Source of the DNA: UBA5536 sp964592595
Lineage (GTDB): Bacteria > Bacteroidota > Bacteroidia > Bacteroidales > F082
Reading direction: 5' to 3'
Assembly (NCBI GenBank): GCA_964592595.1
Contig: CAZQFH010000039.1
Coordinates: 1 to 30,219 of the forward strand
DNA length: 30,219 nucleotides
This document shows positions 1 to 8,709 of this stretch, piece after piece. The position numbers were made by a program, and so were the translations under genes. A model generated the notes under the pieces. It saw nothing but the letters and a program-made list of their open reading frames with translations, searched no databases and was not told the DNA's origin. Position 1 is the first letter of the stretch. Every line of letters begins with the position of its first letter.

Positions 1-313
1 AAAGTTCATTGTTAGTGCTTAGTAATTTTCCCGACACTGTTGAGAAAATTGCGGGGTAGGTCAAATAAAAATCCCGAAAGCGATACAGCTGCGTTTTTGA
101 TATGCCTTTGATGTGTTTTAATCGCTGTGCCAATGTTTTGATTGTCTCCTGGCCATAGTTTGCTCTGTCGGAACCATTTTGTTCATATTCAACAATATAG
201 AAGCCAATCACAATATTTCGCATGGTTAAGGCATTATTGACCTGCCGAACAGCATAGGATTGAAGTTCTTTGTGTGCGAGCTCAATTTGGTAAACTAATT
301 CCTCAAAATTCAT
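1..313 (-). CDS. DUF1016 (YhcG-type) N-terminal domain protein, 3' end outside the window
   Basis: This frame is open from an ATG at 313 to the window edge (104 codons) and begins MNFEELVYQIELAHKE. The ATG overlaps the hsdM stop (ATGA), so it is translationally coupled to hsdM. Residues such as TMRNIVIGFYIVEYEQNG and ANYGQETIKTLAQRLK match the DUF1016 N-terminal pattern, an alpha-helical domain found before PD-(D/E)XK nuclease domains in YhcG-like proteins. The nuclease half would lie past position 1, so catalytic residues cannot be checked. It is clearly divergent from the other DUF1016 protein at 1747-2760, so it is not a recent duplicate. It belongs to the same R-M operon; hsdS is expected further downstream. 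Confidence 0.8.
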   Translation of the reverse strand, partial: MNFEELVYQIELAHKELQSYAVRQVNNALTMRNIVIGFYIVEYEQNGSDRANYGQETIKTLAQRLKHIKGISKTQLYRFRDFYLTYPAIFSTVSGKLLSTNNEL

Positions 314-1746
314 TTTACTGCTGCTTTTAGTGCATTCAACAAACCTTGGCTTTTTGTAAAGCTCTTTTCCAACATATCCATTAATTCCGCACTGCTATAT
401 TCAACAGCTTCTTCTTTTTTAGCAGGGTTTTTAATATCCAGATCATAATTGCGGTCAATGATGGTTTGGGCATCCACCTTCCAGCTTAGCTCACTTTCTT
501 TTCTATCGTTCCACCATGTCTTGATCGGGTCAAACTCTTTGAGCTGCAGTGGTCGGGTTTTGTTGTAGGCTTTTTGTCCTTCGGGCAGGCGGTGTTCGTA
601 ATACCAAACTTCTTTGGTAGGCGTGCCTTTGGTAAAAAACAATAGGTTGGTGGCCACCGTAGCATAAGGCTGAAACACGGAGTTGGGCAAACGGATGATG
701 GTGTGCAGATTGCATTCTTCCAATAATCTTTGGCGAACCCGCAGTTTTACGCCATCACCGGTAAGTGAGCCATCGGGCAAAACAATTCCAGCCCGGCCAC
801 CTTGTTTCAGTAAGTGAATCATCAAAACCAGAAAGAGGTCGGCGCTCTCTTTGGTGCGGAAGTTTTGTGGAAAGTTGTTTTCGTTGTTATTGGCTACAAT
901 ACCTCCAAAAGGCGGGTTAGCTAAAATGGCATTCACCCGGTTTTTCTCGGTATAGTAGCTCAGGGGTTGATCTAAGCTGTCGCGGAAAGAGATGTTTGGC
1001 ACTTCTATATCATGCAAAATCAGGTTGGTAGTGGCCAGCAAATATGGAAGTGGTTTGTATTCCCAACCAATGATATTTTGGGCAATGCTTTCGCGTTCTT
1101 CAACGCTGTTGGCTTGCTTTTTCAAATGCTCAATGGCAGCGGTGAGGTATCCACCTGTTCCGCAACTGGGGTCTAAAATCTTTTCGCCTAACTTCGGATT
1201 GATCATTTCACAAATGAACTCCGTAATGGCTCTGGGTGTATAGAACTCACCACTTTTACCGGCACTTTGCAGTTCCTTCAAAATGGTTTCGTAAAGCTCA
1301 CCAAAAGCATGGCGGTCTTTGGCAATGTTGAAGTCAATTTCGTTGAGCTTGTTTAGCACCTTGCGGATATTGATGCCGCTTTTCATGTAATTGTTGTTGC
1401 CTTCAAACACCTCACGTACAATCAAAGCACGTTTGTTGGCCAGATCGTCATTCATACCCACTTTCAGGTTTTTGAGCGTAGGAAATAACCTTTGGTCGAC
1501 AAACTGTTGCAGTTCGTCGCCCGTTATGCCTTCGTCATCACCTGCCCAGGCATCCCAGTGAAATTCAGCGGGAATGGGACTTTCGTAGGCATCGTTGAGC
1601 ACTTCCAGTTCTTTGTCTTTGTCGGAGAATATTTTGAGAAACAGCATCCAGCCAAGCTGCTCAATACGTTGAGCATCGCCATTAAGGCCGGTGTCCTGCC
1701 ACATGATTCTGCGGATGCCGTCTATGATTCCTTTAAGGTTTGACAT
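310..1746 (-). CDS. hsdM: Type I restriction-modification DNA methyltransferase subunit M
   Basis: The product is 478 residues, a normal length for HsdM. It has the helical N-terminal HsdM_N region (about 5-140) followed by an N6-adenine methyltransferase domain. The AdoMet-binding motif I is DPSCGTGGYL (192-201), and the catalytic motif IV is NPPFGG (277-282), the N/D-P-P-F/Y signature of adenine methylation. GEFYTPRAITEF (167-178) is also typical of HsdM. In the family, two HsdM and one HsdS form the methyltransferase that protects the host site and join HsdR for restriction. The gene starts directly after the stop of the YhcG gene (TAA then ATG) and overlaps the next gene by 4 bases, so it sits in a tight operon. 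No disruption is seen. Confidence 0.96.
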   Translation of the reverse strand: MSNLKGIIDGIRRIMWQDTGLNGDAQRIEQLGWMLFLKIFSDKDKELEVLNDAYESPIPAEFHWDAWAGDDEGITGDELQQFVDQRLFPTLKNLKVGMNDDLANKRALIVREVFEGNNNYMKSGINIRKVLNKLNEIDFNIAKDRHAFGELYETILKELQSAGKSGEFYTPRAITEFICEMINPKLGEKILDPSCGTGGYLTAAIEHLKKQANSVEERESIAQNIIGWEYKPLPYLLATTNLILHDIEVPNISFRDSLDQPLSYYTEKNRVNAILANPPFGGIVANNNENNFPQNFRTKESADLFLVLMIHLLKQGGRAGIVLPDGSLTGDGVKLRVRQRLLEECNLHTIIRLPNSVFQPYATVATNLLFFTKGTPTKEVWYYEHRLPEGQKAYNKTRPLQLKEFDPIKTWWNDRKESELSWKVDAQTIIDRNYDLDIKNPAKKEEAVEYSSAELMDMLEKSFTKSQGLLNALKAAVK

Positions 1747-2760
1747 TTATTTTAGTTTTCTTCGTTCTATTCTTTCTTTTGCTTCAATTACTGCCTGTTG
1801 CAGTTTTTGTTCGAGTACATTTTTGGGTGGTAAAGCAGTCCAGTATTCAGCAACCATAATACCGTCCTTATGCATTTCGAGCAATTCTATTTGCTCTTTG
1901 CTTGTTTCGGTACACAAGATTAAGCCAATAGGTTCATTTTCACCTTCTTGTTTTTCGTAACGATTTAGCCACTTTAGGTAAAGTTCCATCTGGCCTTTAT
2001 ATGCAGCTTTAAATTTGCCAATTTTAAGTTCAATTACAACCAGTCGTTTAAGTTTTCGGTGAAAGAACAGCAAATCAAGCTTAAAATCATCGCCATCGAT
2101 AATGATTCTTTTTTGACGTTCAACAAAAGTGAAGCCATGCCCCAGCTCTAAAATAAACTTTTCAAGGTCAATAAGAATAGCTTCTTCGAGGTCTTTTTCC
2201 AGAAAGTCGTCCTTGAGATTTAGAAAATCCAATAAATAAGGGTCTTTAAAAACGTTAGAGGTTTCTGCTATTTTTAATGGGAGTTGATTATTTGCAACCA
2301 GCATTCTTTCATAGAGTTTATTGTCTTTTTGTTTTCGCAATTCTCTCACACCCCAGTTCCCTTCTGCAATTTTATGGGCATAAAATAATTTCGCCTCAGC
2401 TTTATTTAATGGAAGCAGTTCAATAAAATGCGACCAGGTCAATTGTGTCGACAGTGTCGACACAATCTCTATGTCTGTAAATTGTTCAGCAAACTGCCTC
2501 ATTCTTCTAAGGTTACGCAGCTCAAAATTATTCCCAAACTTTTCGCTCAAATGTGAAGACACCGTCGACATAATTTGTTTGCCATATTCTGCACGTTTGT
2601 TGCCCAAAACAAAATCATTTAAATGCTTTCCAATTTGCCAAAAAAGTAAAGTAAGCGTGCTATTTGCTTGTGAAGCAATAATTTGTTGACTGTTTTCAAC
2701 AAGAGCAGATAGTTGGTTTAATAAATCCTGTTCATTGTTATTAGCTATTTCTTCGCTCAT
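1747..2760 (-). CDS. YhcG-family protein: DUF1016 N-terminal domain plus PD-(D/E)XK nuclease domain
   Basis: The product is 337 residues, a full-length YhcG-like protein. The N-terminal DUF1016 helical domain covers about 10-160 (for example LLFWQIGKHLNDF and RAEYGKQIMSTVSSHL). The C-terminal nuclease-like domain covers about 170-325, with the PD-(D/E)XK core visible as D229 in FKLDLLFFH and E244-L-K246 in VVIELKIGKF, followed by the helix KAAYKGQMELYLKWL. The core residues are intact, so nuclease activity is plausible. Proteins of this family often occur inside type I R-M loci, but their exact role is not settled. Here the gene lies between hsdR (5-base gap) and hsdM (stop and start abut), so it is co-transcribed with them. 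Confidence 0.92.
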   Translation of the reverse strand: MSEEIANNNEQDLLNQLSALVENSQQIIASQANSTLTLLFWQIGKHLNDFVLGNKRAEYGKQIMSTVSSHLSEKFGNNFELRNLRRMRQFAEQFTDIEIVSTLSTQLTWSHFIELLPLNKAEAKLFYAHKIAEGNWGVRELRKQKDNKLYERMLVANNQLPLKIAETSNVFKDPYLLDFLNLKDDFLEKDLEEAILIDLEKFILELGHGFTFVERQKRIIIDGDDFKLDLLFFHRKLKRLVVIELKIGKFKAAYKGQMELYLKWLNRYEKQEGENEPIGLILCTETSKEQIELLEMHKDGIMVAEYWTALPPKNVLEQKLQQAVIEAKERIERRKLK

Positions 2761-2765
2761 GATTA

Positions 2766-5159
2766 TTATGCTCCTGTTTTATATAATTCTTGTTCCAATT
2801 CTCTTAAAGCTTCCAGGTATTTAGCTTTGCTCCCAAACTGCCTGATGATTTCCAAAGGTGAACCGTAATCAGTTAGTGGTTTCACTTTCAGAATGTCCAT
2901 GCTTTCGATATTGGTGACGCCTTCATCGGCATACTTATCGAGTAGTGTTTCCAGCACCTTACGAGCTTGTGCACCGTATTTGGTAAAGTAGTCACGTTTT
3001 TTGACATTGTTGGCTCTTTCTTTACGGGTCATTGGAGGCCGGCCGAAAGCGATATGGCAAATCAGGTCGAAAAGGTCAACTTCTCTGTTTACTGCATTGC
3101 GCAAAGCTTCCACCAGTACGCCTTGATCTTCCAATTCTTTGATAATCACTTCTTTTTTATCAGTGCTGTTCCAGCGATTCAAAAAGTCGTCCAGGGATGC
3201 ATATTGCTCTTTGATAAGCCCTCTGGAATGGTCTTTTAAGCTGGTTGTAATAGGCTTGCCATCATTATCGAAATACATTTCGCGACTGATCAATACAGAA
3301 ACATCAACTCCATTGACGTAAACCTTCGGTCTAGGGTCATTTGCTTTACCAGGCTCGGTTTGTGGTTCAGGGTATCTGATATCCGGTGTAACTTCAATTA
3401 TTTCGCCTGTTTCTTCATCTATAACAGGCGTATCAAAGTTTTCTTCTTCATCGATAATGCCACTGAGGTCAGTATCCTCCGCAACAGGTTTTATCCGGAT
3501 AGGTTCGCCATCAAAGTCTTTATCTGCGAATAAATCAGTGACATTTCTAAAATCAAGAATGGTAAAGTACATCTTACCAAACTCCTCATTGATACGGGTT
3601 CCTCTGCCAACAATCTGTTTAAACTTCGTCATTGATTTTATTTCTGAATCTAGTACGATGACGCGGCAGGTTTGCGCATCAATACCTGTTGTCATCAATT
3701 CGGAGGTTGTAGTGATGACCGGAAAAGTCTCTTCTGGGTTAATGAAATTATCGAGTTCTTTTTTGCCTTCTTCATTATCGCCCGTAATCTGCATGATGTA
3801 TTTGTGGTTTTGAGCAACCAGATCAGCGTTAAGGTTAGCTAATGCAGTTCTCATGCGTGCAGCATGTTCTATATCTACGCAAAAAACAATCGTCTTTGCA
3901 TAGCGGTTATATCCCTTCAGAAATTCGGTAAGTTTTTTGGCAACCGAATCTGTGCGTTCTTCTATTACCAGATTGCGGTCAAAATCTTTTCGGTTATACA
4001 CCCTGTCCTCAACCTCAATACCATCTGTATCTTTTTTGCCCTGTTCCGGACGCCAGCCTTCTGCATCCACGTTTAGGTTTACCCTTATCACCCTGTAAGG
4101 AGCCAGGAATCCATCGTCAATGCCCTGTTTAAGGGAATACGTATAGACAGGATCGCCGAAATATTCAATATTTGAAACCTCATCAGTTTCTTTTGGAGTG
4201 GCGGTGAGGCCGATATGCGTTGCCTTACTGAAATAGTTCAGGATTTCGCGCCAGGCACTGTCCTCCTTTGCACTACCCCGGTGACATTCGTCAATGACAA
4301 TCAAATCAAAAAAGCCAGGAGAAAATTGTTTGTAGGCGTTTGCTTCCTCATCAGCACCAGATAAACCCTGATATAAAGCAAGATACACCTCGTAGCTTTT
4401 GTCAATCATGCGATGTTTGACCGTAGTCATTTTATCTTTGAAGTGTTTGAAATCGCCTCTGCGTGTTTGGTCAATCAATGCATTGCGATCAGCCAAAAAC
4501 AGAATTCGTTTTTTTGCTCCGCTTTTCCACAATCGATGAATGATCTGAAAAGCGGTATAAGTTTTTCCTGTTCCAGTAGCCATTACCAGCAAGATTCTGT
4601 TTTGACCTTTGGCAATAGCCTCGACAGTTCTGTTAATTGCAATTTGTTGGTAATACCGTGGTTTTCTGCCGCTTGTATCGAAATAGTAATCCTGTGCAAC
4701 AACTTTTTCAGCTTCAGCTGATTCAATGCCTTTGTAAATCTTGTATTTCTGCCAGATTTCATCAGGTGATGGGAAACTGTTCATTTCTAACTCTGTCTCG
4801 ATATTGCCATCAGCAGCCGTGCGGTCGTGGAACACAAATCCATCACCATTGCTGCTAAAAACGCAGGGTATGTCAAGTATTTTGGCATATTCCAAAGCCT
4901 GTTGGATCCCTGCACCTATTGCATGTTTGTTGTCTTTGGCCTCTACAATTGCGACCGGAATGTTTGGCTTGTAGTAAAGAATGTAGTCAGCTCTTTTTCT
5001 TGTTCCTCTGGCAGTGAGTTTCCCTCTTACGTATATTTTCCCGTCTGTGAAAGTTACTTCCTCAAGCAGTTGGGTATTTTTATCCCATCCAGCCTGTTCA
5101 ATGGCTGGTGTGATAAATTTAGTGCAAATGTCTCTTTCGGAAAGGTGTTTTTTGTTCAT
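2766..5159 (-). CDS. hsdR: Type I restriction endonuclease subunit R
   Basis: The product is 797 residues, matching the shorter EcoEI-like HsdR class rather than the ~1,100-residue EcoKI class. The N-terminal nuclease domain shows D58 in RADYILYY and E73-A-K75 in VAIVEAK, a PD-(D/E)XK core. A superfamily 2 translocase follows, with Walker A MATGTGKT (193-200), the DECH box (290-293), LTATPKE as motif III, and the later motif QIVGRGTRI as motif VI. The C-terminal part has the EcoEI_R_C look (helical, about 640-790). In the family, HsdR translocates DNA and cuts unmodified target. It is the first gene of the visible minus-strand operon. The ATG at 5159 has no Shine-Dalgarno, which is usual in Bacteroidota. 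Confidence 0.96.
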   Translation of the reverse strand: MNKKHLSERDICTKFITPAIEQAGWDKNTQLLEEVTFTDGKIYVRGKLTARGTRKRADYILYYKPNIPVAIVEAKDNKHAIGAGIQQALEYAKILDIPCVFSSNGDGFVFHDRTAADGNIETELEMNSFPSPDEIWQKYKIYKGIESAEAEKVVAQDYYFDTSGRKPRYYQQIAINRTVEAIAKGQNRILLVMATGTGKTYTAFQIIHRLWKSGAKKRILFLADRNALIDQTRRGDFKHFKDKMTTVKHRMIDKSYEVYLALYQGLSGADEEANAYKQFSPGFFDLIVIDECHRGSAKEDSAWREILNYFSKATHIGLTATPKETDEVSNIEYFGDPVYTYSLKQGIDDGFLAPYRVIRVNLNVDAEGWRPEQGKKDTDGIEVEDRVYNRKDFDRNLVIEERTDSVAKKLTEFLKGYNRYAKTIVFCVDIEHAARMRTALANLNADLVAQNHKYIMQITGDNEEGKKELDNFINPEETFPVITTTSELMTTGIDAQTCRVIVLDSEIKSMTKFKQIVGRGTRINEEFGKMYFTILDFRNVTDLFADKDFDGEPIRIKPVAEDTDLSGIIDEEENFDTPVIDEETGEIIEVTPDIRYPEPQTEPGKANDPRPKVYVNGVDVSVLISREMYFDNDGKPITTSLKDHSRGLIKEQYASLDDFLNRWNSTDKKEVIIKELEDQGVLVEALRNAVNREVDLFDLICHIAFGRPPMTRKERANNVKKRDYFTKYGAQARKVLETLLDKYADEGVTNIESMDILKVKPLTDYGSPLEIIRQFGSKAKYLEALRELEQELYKTGA

Positions 5160-5513
5160 GGGGAAAGCTGTTTTAGGATACAGAAAAACAGGTGGTTGTA
5201 TTTTTGTTGGTGATATTGCTATAAATAATTATTATTCGTTACGTTTTAAAAATGTTTGGCATGCGTGGAATGTTTTTGAAGGCACTAATTTAGGGAATTT
5301 TGTTTTATGAATGCTCGGATCTGATCAAAATGACTGGATTTTGTGGTTTAGTGGTTAAATAATTTGATGATTTAAAATCCAATGGCTCAATAGTCATTAC
5401 AGGCTGGTTGTTCAATGTAGACTGCAAAAATGGATCGAAAATGTCTGAAAGTCTTTGATTAAAGTTTAACTTTGGGCAAGGAAAACTCTTTTATAACCTT
5501 AAACCAATTAATC
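5160..5513. other. Divergent intergenic region between hsdR and the M48 gene
   Basis: About 350 AT-rich bases between two diverging genes, so it should hold promoters in both directions. Apart from the candidate -7 element for the M48 gene listed separately, I see no RNA gene, repeat or convincing small ORF. Confidence 0.6.
5467..5474 (+). promoter_or_regulatory. Candidate Bacteroidota -7 promoter element for the M48 gene
   Basis: TAACTTTG fits the TAnnTTTG -7 consensus of the Bacteroidota primary sigma factor and lies 39 bases before the ATG at 5514. No clear TTG -33 element is present at the usual ~20-base spacing, so the call is tentative. The same octamer occurs before the gene at 25732. 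Confidence 0.4.
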
Positions 5514-7034
5514 ATGAAAAAATTTATTGTAGTATTTCTGATTTTGATGCCATTTATATTGCTTTCGCAGCAAGAATTAAACATGAGTGCAAAAGCAAAT
5601 AAAAAAATCAGAACCGTTCAAGGGAAGGAAATTTCAGAAGGGCAAGTATTTAAGGTAATCGGTTTTAACGGAAAAAGCAATGAATACGCTCAATATGCGA
5701 TAGAAGTGGATGGTGAAATGCATAGTTTATTTGGAGATGATGTTAAACGATTCACCTATGTTCTGTCAGACAATGCCAGTTTGAATGAGTTTTGGAATGT
5801 TCAAATGATAAATGAGGGGGTATATGATGATCTTACAAAAAACGGACTTCAACTTGATTTAAGAGCAGAGATAGAAGCTGATGCGCTTGATTTTATGGCT
5901 TTTGCTGAGAGTAATAATTCCTTCTTTAATGATAGTTATCTTGAAAGTTATATTTACTCGCTTGTTTATAGATTATTCCCGGGGGACCTACCTGACGGCA
6001 GGCCAGGGGTATTAAATGTGAAAGTTTTGATTGATATAGCCCCGAATGCTTTTATGTTTCCGAATGGAACCTTGATTTTAACAACGGGAATGCTATCAAC
6101 AATAAATTCTGAGGAAGAGTTAATGGCGGTGCTTGCTCATGAGATTTCGCACTTTGTGCTAGATCATTCCGTTGACAATATTAATACGGCTATTAGCAGA
6201 CAAAAGCGAGCGGAATTTTGGGCAGGGGTTGCGACAGTGGCAGCGGCAAGTGCCGAAATTTATGCAGGTACACAAGGCGCTTAAATTGATGGGTCATTAA
6301 CCAGATCAACAGCTTATTTGGCATTGGATATAGCCTATGAAATAACTGATCGTATGGGGTTAAAATACAGCAGGGAGCAGGAAATGATTGCCGATCGCTG
6401 TGCTAAAGATATATTAACATTTATAGGAAAAGACCCATCGGCCATGGCAACAGTATTAGATAAACTAAAGCGCAGAAGTTTAGATTTGGGCGACCTCAGT
6501 GTACTAGATGGCAAAGGAAGTCACCCTGAGATTGATCAGCGCATTCAAGCAATTGGAGCAGTGAAAGATTTTGATGATGTTAATTATGACCGCACTATTT
6601 CGTTTGTGAACACCTTGAACGCCCAAAATGAATTCAGAAGGAAAAAATTAAATCTGGCATTTGAATTGGCCGGAAGGAATATCAGGGCCGGAGTAGCGAC
6701 CGAAGAAGATTATTTGGTGCAATCGAAAGTGCTGTTGTATTTATATGATACTGAAGAAAAGAATCAAGAAGCACTAAAGCTGATACAACAGGCCAGAAGG
6801 TTGAATGTTTATCCAAGGCTGGAATTAATCAAACATGAGGTTATATTACAGCTTTGTTTAGACGACAAAGCTATGGCAAAGGCCAATTTGGAAGCTTATC
6901 AGGAAGGAATAGCGGAGCGGCTAGTGGAAATGAAAAAAACAAATGAAAGCTATCGGCAAGGCTATTACAATATGCTGCTCGAAGAAGAGGAGTGGACAAT
7001 AAAAATGAAGCATAAACTAGACTTGTTACCGTGA
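5514..7034 (+). pseudogene. M48-family metallopeptidase interrupted by one in-frame stop codon
   Basis: The start is the ATG at 5514, because it begins a signal peptide (MKKFIVVFLILMPFILLSQQ); an in-frame TTG at 5472 would add an unlikely hydrophilic leader. The M48 zinc site HEISH is at about residues 209-213 (6138-6152), and the third-ligand motif YSREQEMIAD follows, with its Glu at about residue 290 (6381). Between them, at 6282-6284, is an in-frame TAA. The same frame is open before and after it, to the TGA at 7032. A termination product would lack the third zinc ligand and the C-terminal helical, TPR-like region (about 350-505), so it should be inactive. The single lesion and otherwise clean frame suggest a recent nonsense mutation or a base-call error. 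M48 proteins of this type are exported, zinc-dependent peptidases, often linked to envelope quality control; the substrate is unknown. The gene is convergent with the integrase. Confidence 0.85.
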
Positions 7035-7080
7035 TAATTAAAAGTTAAAAACCAAGACTAAGCAAGAGAACCTATTTTTA

Positions 7081-8346
7081 TCAAATTAACCCTTCACTAG
7101 CAGCTGCAACAGCATCACGTCCAAAGCTGTCAAGGTAAATGTTTGTTGTTTTGAGTTCAGCATGACCGAGCGCCTCTGATATTATTTCAATACTTACACC
7201 CTTTGACCTCAAAGCCATTGCATAAGAATGCCTGGCAAAGTAGCCGGAAAGATTTTTTAAAGATTCAGGGAATTGAAGCTCCTCAATTTGGGCCAGTTCC
7301 TTAAGTGCTTTATTATACTTGCCCCGGCGGTTGTCGATGTGTTTTCTTAGTTTGTCGCCCGTATATAGTGGCTTGGTGATAATTGGTAAAAGATAAGGTG
7401 TAGGAGCAAAATATTCACTAAACCAAGTTAATAATTTCTGAATTTCTTCATTGATCACTATTTCAAATGGTGTATTTGTTTTAGCTCGATTAAACCTAAT
7501 CAGTTTAATCTCATTTCCATCTGGTGAAAGTGCTGTAATAATATTCTCCTTTTTCAAAAGCGCCATATCTATCCAATTAATGCCTCTGCAATAAAATGAA
7601 AACAAAAATAAGTTTCTATTTAACGCTAATCTAATGTCATTAATAGGATATTCTTTAAGGTTTCGTAAATACTCAATAGGTACAAATCTTTTACGTGTTT
7701 TGACATTTAACTTGCTGATTTTATATCCGTTTTTACCAAAAGGATAAGTGTTTTGATCCATCACACCTTCTCTGATTGCACTATTAAGTAGGGCTGCTAA
7801 AGTTCTCATATAAAGCGAAATGCTTGTGTCTTTAAGGTTTCTTTTTTTGCGTAAAAATGTATCAAAACGATAGACATAGTTTTGATCAATATCAGGAAAT
7901 TTTAATTTCGAGAACTTTGAGTCAAAAATTGTCAGCATTAATAATGTTGATCTAAATACCTCAGCATTAACATACTTAGCATTGTTTTTTAGTTTTTCTA
8001 TGTGACTTTCAAAGTAATCTTTCAAATTGGTGGAGTATGTTTTGGAACGCATTTTAGATTCGAATTGATTTAGTGTCCAATCCAAACCTTGTTTTTCGAA
8101 ATCTCCAACAATGTCTAAAGCCTTTGTTTTGATTTTGTTTAAGGCTTCATTCTTAAAATCGTAATCCTTCGTCAAGCGTTTGTCTTTGATAAATAATCCA
8201 TATTCATCATTCCATTGTTTTGGTAAACAACTTAAACCAGTTGCAAGCATTTTCCTGTTTTTGTCTTTTGCAACTCGAAGCATAATAGGGTTTGTCCCGT
8301 CTTTTAGCCTTTTCCATTTGTAAAGAACCACTTCAATTTTTGCCAT
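7081..8346 (-). CDS. Tyrosine recombinase / site-specific integrase
   Basis: The product is 421 residues with the usual Bacteroidota integrase layout: an arm-binding N-terminal domain (about 1-90), a SAM-like core-binding domain (about 105-200) and a catalytic domain (about 215-410). Catalytic residues can be assigned as R254 (FYCRGINWID), probably K289, R372 in GYFARHSYAM, H395 in LGHAELKTT and the nucleophile Y404 in NIYLDSF. The HxxR histidine position is aromatic (Tyr-Phe-Ala-Arg), a common variant in Bacteroidota integrases. It lies next to a truncated tRNA-Val, so it is the likely enzyme that inserted the island. It is an island integrase rather than a chromosomal XerC/D on the evidence of the N-terminal arm domain and the tRNA scar. 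The ATG at 8346 is followed at once by a beta-strand-rich arm domain start, so I accept it. Confidence 0.94.
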   Translation of the reverse strand: MAKIEVVLYKWKRLKDGTNPIMLRVAKDKNRKMLATGLSCLPKQWNDEYGLFIKDKRLTKDYDFKNEALNKIKTKALDIVGDFEKQGLDWTLNQFESKMRSKTYSTNLKDYFESHIEKLKNNAKYVNAEVFRSTLLMLTIFDSKFSKLKFPDIDQNYVYRFDTFLRKKRNLKDTSISLYMRTLAALLNSAIREGVMDQNTYPFGKNGYKISKLNVKTRKRFVPIEYLRNLKEYPINDIRLALNRNLFLFSFYCRGINWIDMALLKKENIITALSPDGNEIKLIRFNRAKTNTPFEIVINEEIQKLLTWFSEYFAPTPYLLPIITKPLYTGDKLRKHIDNRRGKYNKALKELAQIEELQFPESLKNLSGYFARHSYAMALRSKGVSIEIISEALGHAELKTTNIYLDSFGRDAVAAASEGLI

Positions 8347-8378
8347 GACCTTAAAATTAAATCAAGTTATTATTTTCG

Positions 8379-8413
8379 GTTGACGCTTGGTTGACTATAT
8401 TTTGTAAATATAG
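8379..8413. promoter_or_regulatory. Direct repeat plus palindrome upstream of the integrase gene
   Basis: GGTTGAC occurs twice (8379-8385 and 8389-8395), followed by a perfect 8-bp inverted repeat CTATATTT-TGT-AAATATAG (8395-8413). The cluster lies between the integrase start and the attachment site, where integrase arm sites or an operator would be expected. The function is an inference. Confidence 0.35.
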
Positions 8414-8502
8414 CCATAAATCAAAACCTTTAAATGATTATCTAAATCATTGAAAATGTAAGAAATAGTATGGAAATATAAAATAAATGTAAAAAGAAAC
8501 AG

Positions 8503-8550
8503 CATGCTTGACAGGCATGAGGTCACTGGTTCGATTCCAGTACGTCCCAC
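8503..8550 (+). other. Attachment site: 3' half of tRNA-Val(GAC)
   Basis: The fragment folds as the 3' part of a tRNA. Anticodon stem CATGC/GCATG (8503-8507, 8515-8519) encloses loop TTGACAG with anticodon GAC at 8510-8512. A 5-base variable loop follows, then T-stem ACTGG/CCAGT with the T-loop TTCGATT (8525-8541), then the 3' acceptor strand ACGTCCC and discriminator A (8542-8549). The sequence just upstream is AT-rich and has no D-arm or 5' acceptor strand (expected GGGACGT), so this is not a functional tRNA gene. A 3'-half tRNA next to an integrase gene is the classic remnant of tRNA-targeted integration. Confidence 0.85.
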
Positions 8551-8651
8551 GTTGATAATGAGAAGGTTGTTGTATATATTCAAGTATCTATTTTTTTGCA
8601 TAGTACAAACAAAAGTGCACACATTTTGCTTTTAACGGATTTTCTTTGACC

Positions 8652-8690
8652 AAAAAAACCGTTTCATGCTAAACATGAAACGGTTTTTTT
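8652..8690. terminator. Bidirectional intrinsic terminator
   Basis: A 13-bp perfect stem, AAACCGTTTCATG paired with CATGAAACGGTTT around the loop CTAAA, has an A-run before it and a T-run after it. It can end transcription from either side: porP on the minus strand (stop at 8710) and any transcript running off the original tRNA on the plus strand. Confidence 0.85.
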
Positions 8691-8709
8691 ATGTTTCGAT
8701 TAAATCATA

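Larger units (their letters stand above)
1..8550. mobile_element. Right-hand part of a tRNA-Val-integrated island carrying a type I R-M system
   Basis: Inference from three things seen together: a tyrosine recombinase gene at 7081-8346, a 3'-half tRNA-Val(GAC) fragment at 8503-8550 with no 5' half next to it, and R-M cargo to the left. When an element integrates into a tRNA gene, it restores the tRNA at one end and leaves a 3'-terminal fragment at the other. Because the fragment reads on the + strand, the island must extend leftwards from 8550, and the intact tRNA-Val should lie before position 1. The island would then include the R-M operon, the M48 gene and the integrase. The left boundary is not visible, so the size is unknown. 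I see no conjugation or phage structural genes in this part. Confidence 0.55.

Noticed and set aside
5472..5513. TTG at 5472 as the M48 gene start
   Set aside because: It would put a 14-residue polar leader before a textbook signal peptide, and it overlaps the candidate -7 element.
6282..6284. Programmed recoding of the M48 stop codon
   Set aside because: TAA is the stop least prone to readthrough, and no downstream stimulatory structure is apparent, so mutation or base-call error is simpler.
8503..8550. A functional tRNA-Val gene
   Set aside because: The 5' acceptor strand and D-arm are missing; the upstream sequence is unrelated and AT-rich.
8395..8622. A 75-codon minus-strand ORF containing GRTGIEPVTSCLSS
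   Set aside because: That peptide is the antisense translation of the tRNA-Val fragment at 8503-8550, a well-known source of false proteins.
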